Assembly: GCA_963204845.1 (NCBI GenBank)
Contig: CAUJIL010000003.1
Coordinates: forward strand, 1 to 6,442
DNA length: 6,442 nucleotides
Direction of reading: 5' to 3'
Origin: Pseudomonadota bacterium
Lineage (GTDB): Bacteria; Pseudomonadota; Gammaproteobacteria; Pseudomonadales; UBA5518
Below, in pieces: positions 5,405-6,442 of the stretch. Each line of letters begins with the position of its first letter. Position 1 is the stretch's first letter. Position numbers and translations under genes: made by a program. The notes beneath the pieces were generated by a model. That model saw only the letters and a list, made by a program, of their open reading frames with translations, had not been told where the DNA came from and made no database searches.

Positions 5405-6442
5405 GCGCGGTGCTCTCCTCGGGTTGCGGGTTGACCTGCTTTCGGCAGCGTGAAATGGAAGGTGGCACCGGCGCCGAGTTGCGACTCCACCCAGGCCTGG
5501 CCGCCGTGCAGTTCGACGATCTTGCGCACCAGCGCGAGGCCGACGCCGGTACTTTCCTTGCGGTCGCGCGGCGTCAGGACCTGGAACAGCTGGAAGATGC
5601 GCTCGTGGTGGCGCGGCTCGATGCCCGGGCCGTTGTCGGCGACGCTGATGCGCCAGCGCTCGCCCTGGTCGGTGGCGAAGACGCGGATCGCGCACTGCGC
5701 CTTGTCACGGTGCGCGATTGCGTTGCCGATCAGGTTCTGCAGCACCTGTTGCAGCCGGGTCGGGTCGCCCTCGACGACCGGCAGCGTGCCTTCGACCGTG
5801 ACCGTGACCTCCGGCGGCAGTGCGAGCAATTGCAGCGCCTGCGCGACCAGGGCGTGCAGATCGACCTGCGCGCGCGCCGGTTCCGCGCGCCCGACACGTG
5901 AATACTCCAGGATGCCGTCGATCAGCGCGTCCATGCGCGTCACCCGGTTCTTCATCAGCGACAGGTACTCGCGACCCTGGTCGTCGAGCGCTGCGGCGTA
6001 GTCGGCGAGCAGCCAGTCAGCCAGCGAGCCGATGCCGCGCAGCGGTGCCTTCAGGTCGTGGGAAACGACGTACGCGAAATTCTCCAGTTCCTCGTTCATC
6101 GTGCGCAGGTCCGCGATCAGCGCGTTCTGCCGTGCCTCGGCCTCGCGGCGTTGCGTGAGGTCGTGCAGCACACCGGTGAAGTGCGACTCGCCGCCAAGCA
6201 CCATCTCGCCGACCGACAACCCCACCGGCACCTCGCTGCCGTCCTTGCGGCGCGCGCCCAGTTCGCGCACCACGCCGATCAGGTTCGCTCCGTGGCCGCG
6301 CAGATAGCGCTCGAGGTAGCCGTCGTGGCGGCTGCGGTGCGGCTCCGGCATCAGCAGCGAGACGTTGCGGCCCACGTCCTCCGCGGCGCCGTCGCCGAAC
6401 AGCCGCTCGGCGGCGGGATTGAAGCTCTCGATCAGGCCGTGC
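5401..6442 (-). CDS. PAS sensor histidine kinase, FixL-like PAS, N-terminus beyond window
   Basis: The C-terminal 346 residues are visible; the frame is open to the right edge, so the start is outside. Residue numbers count from the edge. A PAS domain (1 to about 95) carries FNPAAERLFG, NVSLLMPEPHRSRHDGYLER and RRKDGSEVPVGLSVGE, closely resembling the FixL/PAS S-box type. After a short linker, the HisKA domain (about 120-185) has VVSHDLKAPLRG with phospho-accepting H128. The HATPase domain (about 205-335) has an N-box (NLIGNAI, 236-242), a G1 box (DNGPGIEP, 269) and a G2 box (TGVGLALV, 299-304). It should autophosphorylate and pass phosphate to the adjacent receivers. No membrane segment is in the visible part. 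The frame could be read from a GTG at 6375, but that lies inside the PAS domain and is not a credible start. The stop overlaps the next gene's start (ATGA). Confidence 0.95.
   Translation of the reverse strand, partial: HGLIESFNPAAERLFGDGAAEDVGRNVSLLMPEPHRSRHDGYLERYLRGHGANLIGVVRELGARRKDGSEVPVGLSVGEMVLGGESHFTGVLHDLTQRREAEARQNALIADLRTMNEELENFAYVVSHDLKAPLRGIGSLADWLLADYAAALDDQGREYLSLMKNRVTRMDALIDGILEYSRVGRAEPARAQVDLHALVAQALQLLALPPEVTVTVEGTLPVVEGDPTRLQQVLQNLIGNAIAHRDKAQCAIRVFATDQGERWRISVADNGPGIEPRHHERIFQLFQVLTPRDRKESTGVGLALVRKIVELHGGQAWVESQLGAGATFHFTLPKAGQPATRGEHRA

Noticed and set aside
4985..5695. A longer, 236-residue version of the response regulator
   Set aside because: The extra N-terminal part is the kinase gene read out of frame. 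The receiver begins right after the ATG at 5404, which has its own ribosome-binding site and ATGA coupling.

Overview
The window comes from a GC-rich bacterial chromosome. Wobble positions are strongly G/C and every real gene reads on the minus strand. The gene families, together with a GTAG-headed REP hairpin between genes, suggest a proteobacterium, probably gamma or beta. No rRNA or other lineage marker is present, so this placement is tentative. No tRNA, CRISPR array, insertion sequence or transposase gene was seen.

Right half (6442 down to 3141, transcribed leftward): a compact signalling operon. It starts with the C-terminal 346 residues of a histidine kinase whose sensor is a FixL-like PAS domain. 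Next, with an ATGA overlap, comes a stand-alone Rcp1-like receiver protein. Five bases further on is a 612-residue REC-PAS-PAS-GGDEF protein with an intact diguanylate cyclase signature and an intact RxxD inhibitory site. The arrangement suggests one kinase feeding two receivers, one of which controls cyclic-di-GMP synthesis.

Middle (3140-2874): 267 bases between genes. Two related palindromes, one a canonical GTAG-headed REP element, sit directly behind the cyclase stop codon, followed by a separate perfect 8-bp hairpin. No convincing promoter could be picked. A run of eight G forms the ribosome-binding region of the next gene.

Left half (2873 down to 1): the first 957 codons of a large RTX-type calcium-binding protein with no in-frame stop, running off the left edge. 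Its order is a roughly 130-residue unrecognised N-terminal domain, a first RTX block, seven tandem repeats of about 53 residues, and a second RTX block built from repeats of about 80 residues. It lacks a Sec signal peptide, which fits type I secretion, but the secretion-signal end is outside the window.

The most notable points are the seven-repeat array (a possible seven-bladed propeller) between two calcium-binding beta-roll regions, the FixL-type haem-pocket residues in the kinase PAS domain, and a c-di-GMP module next to a probable secreted or surface RTX protein.
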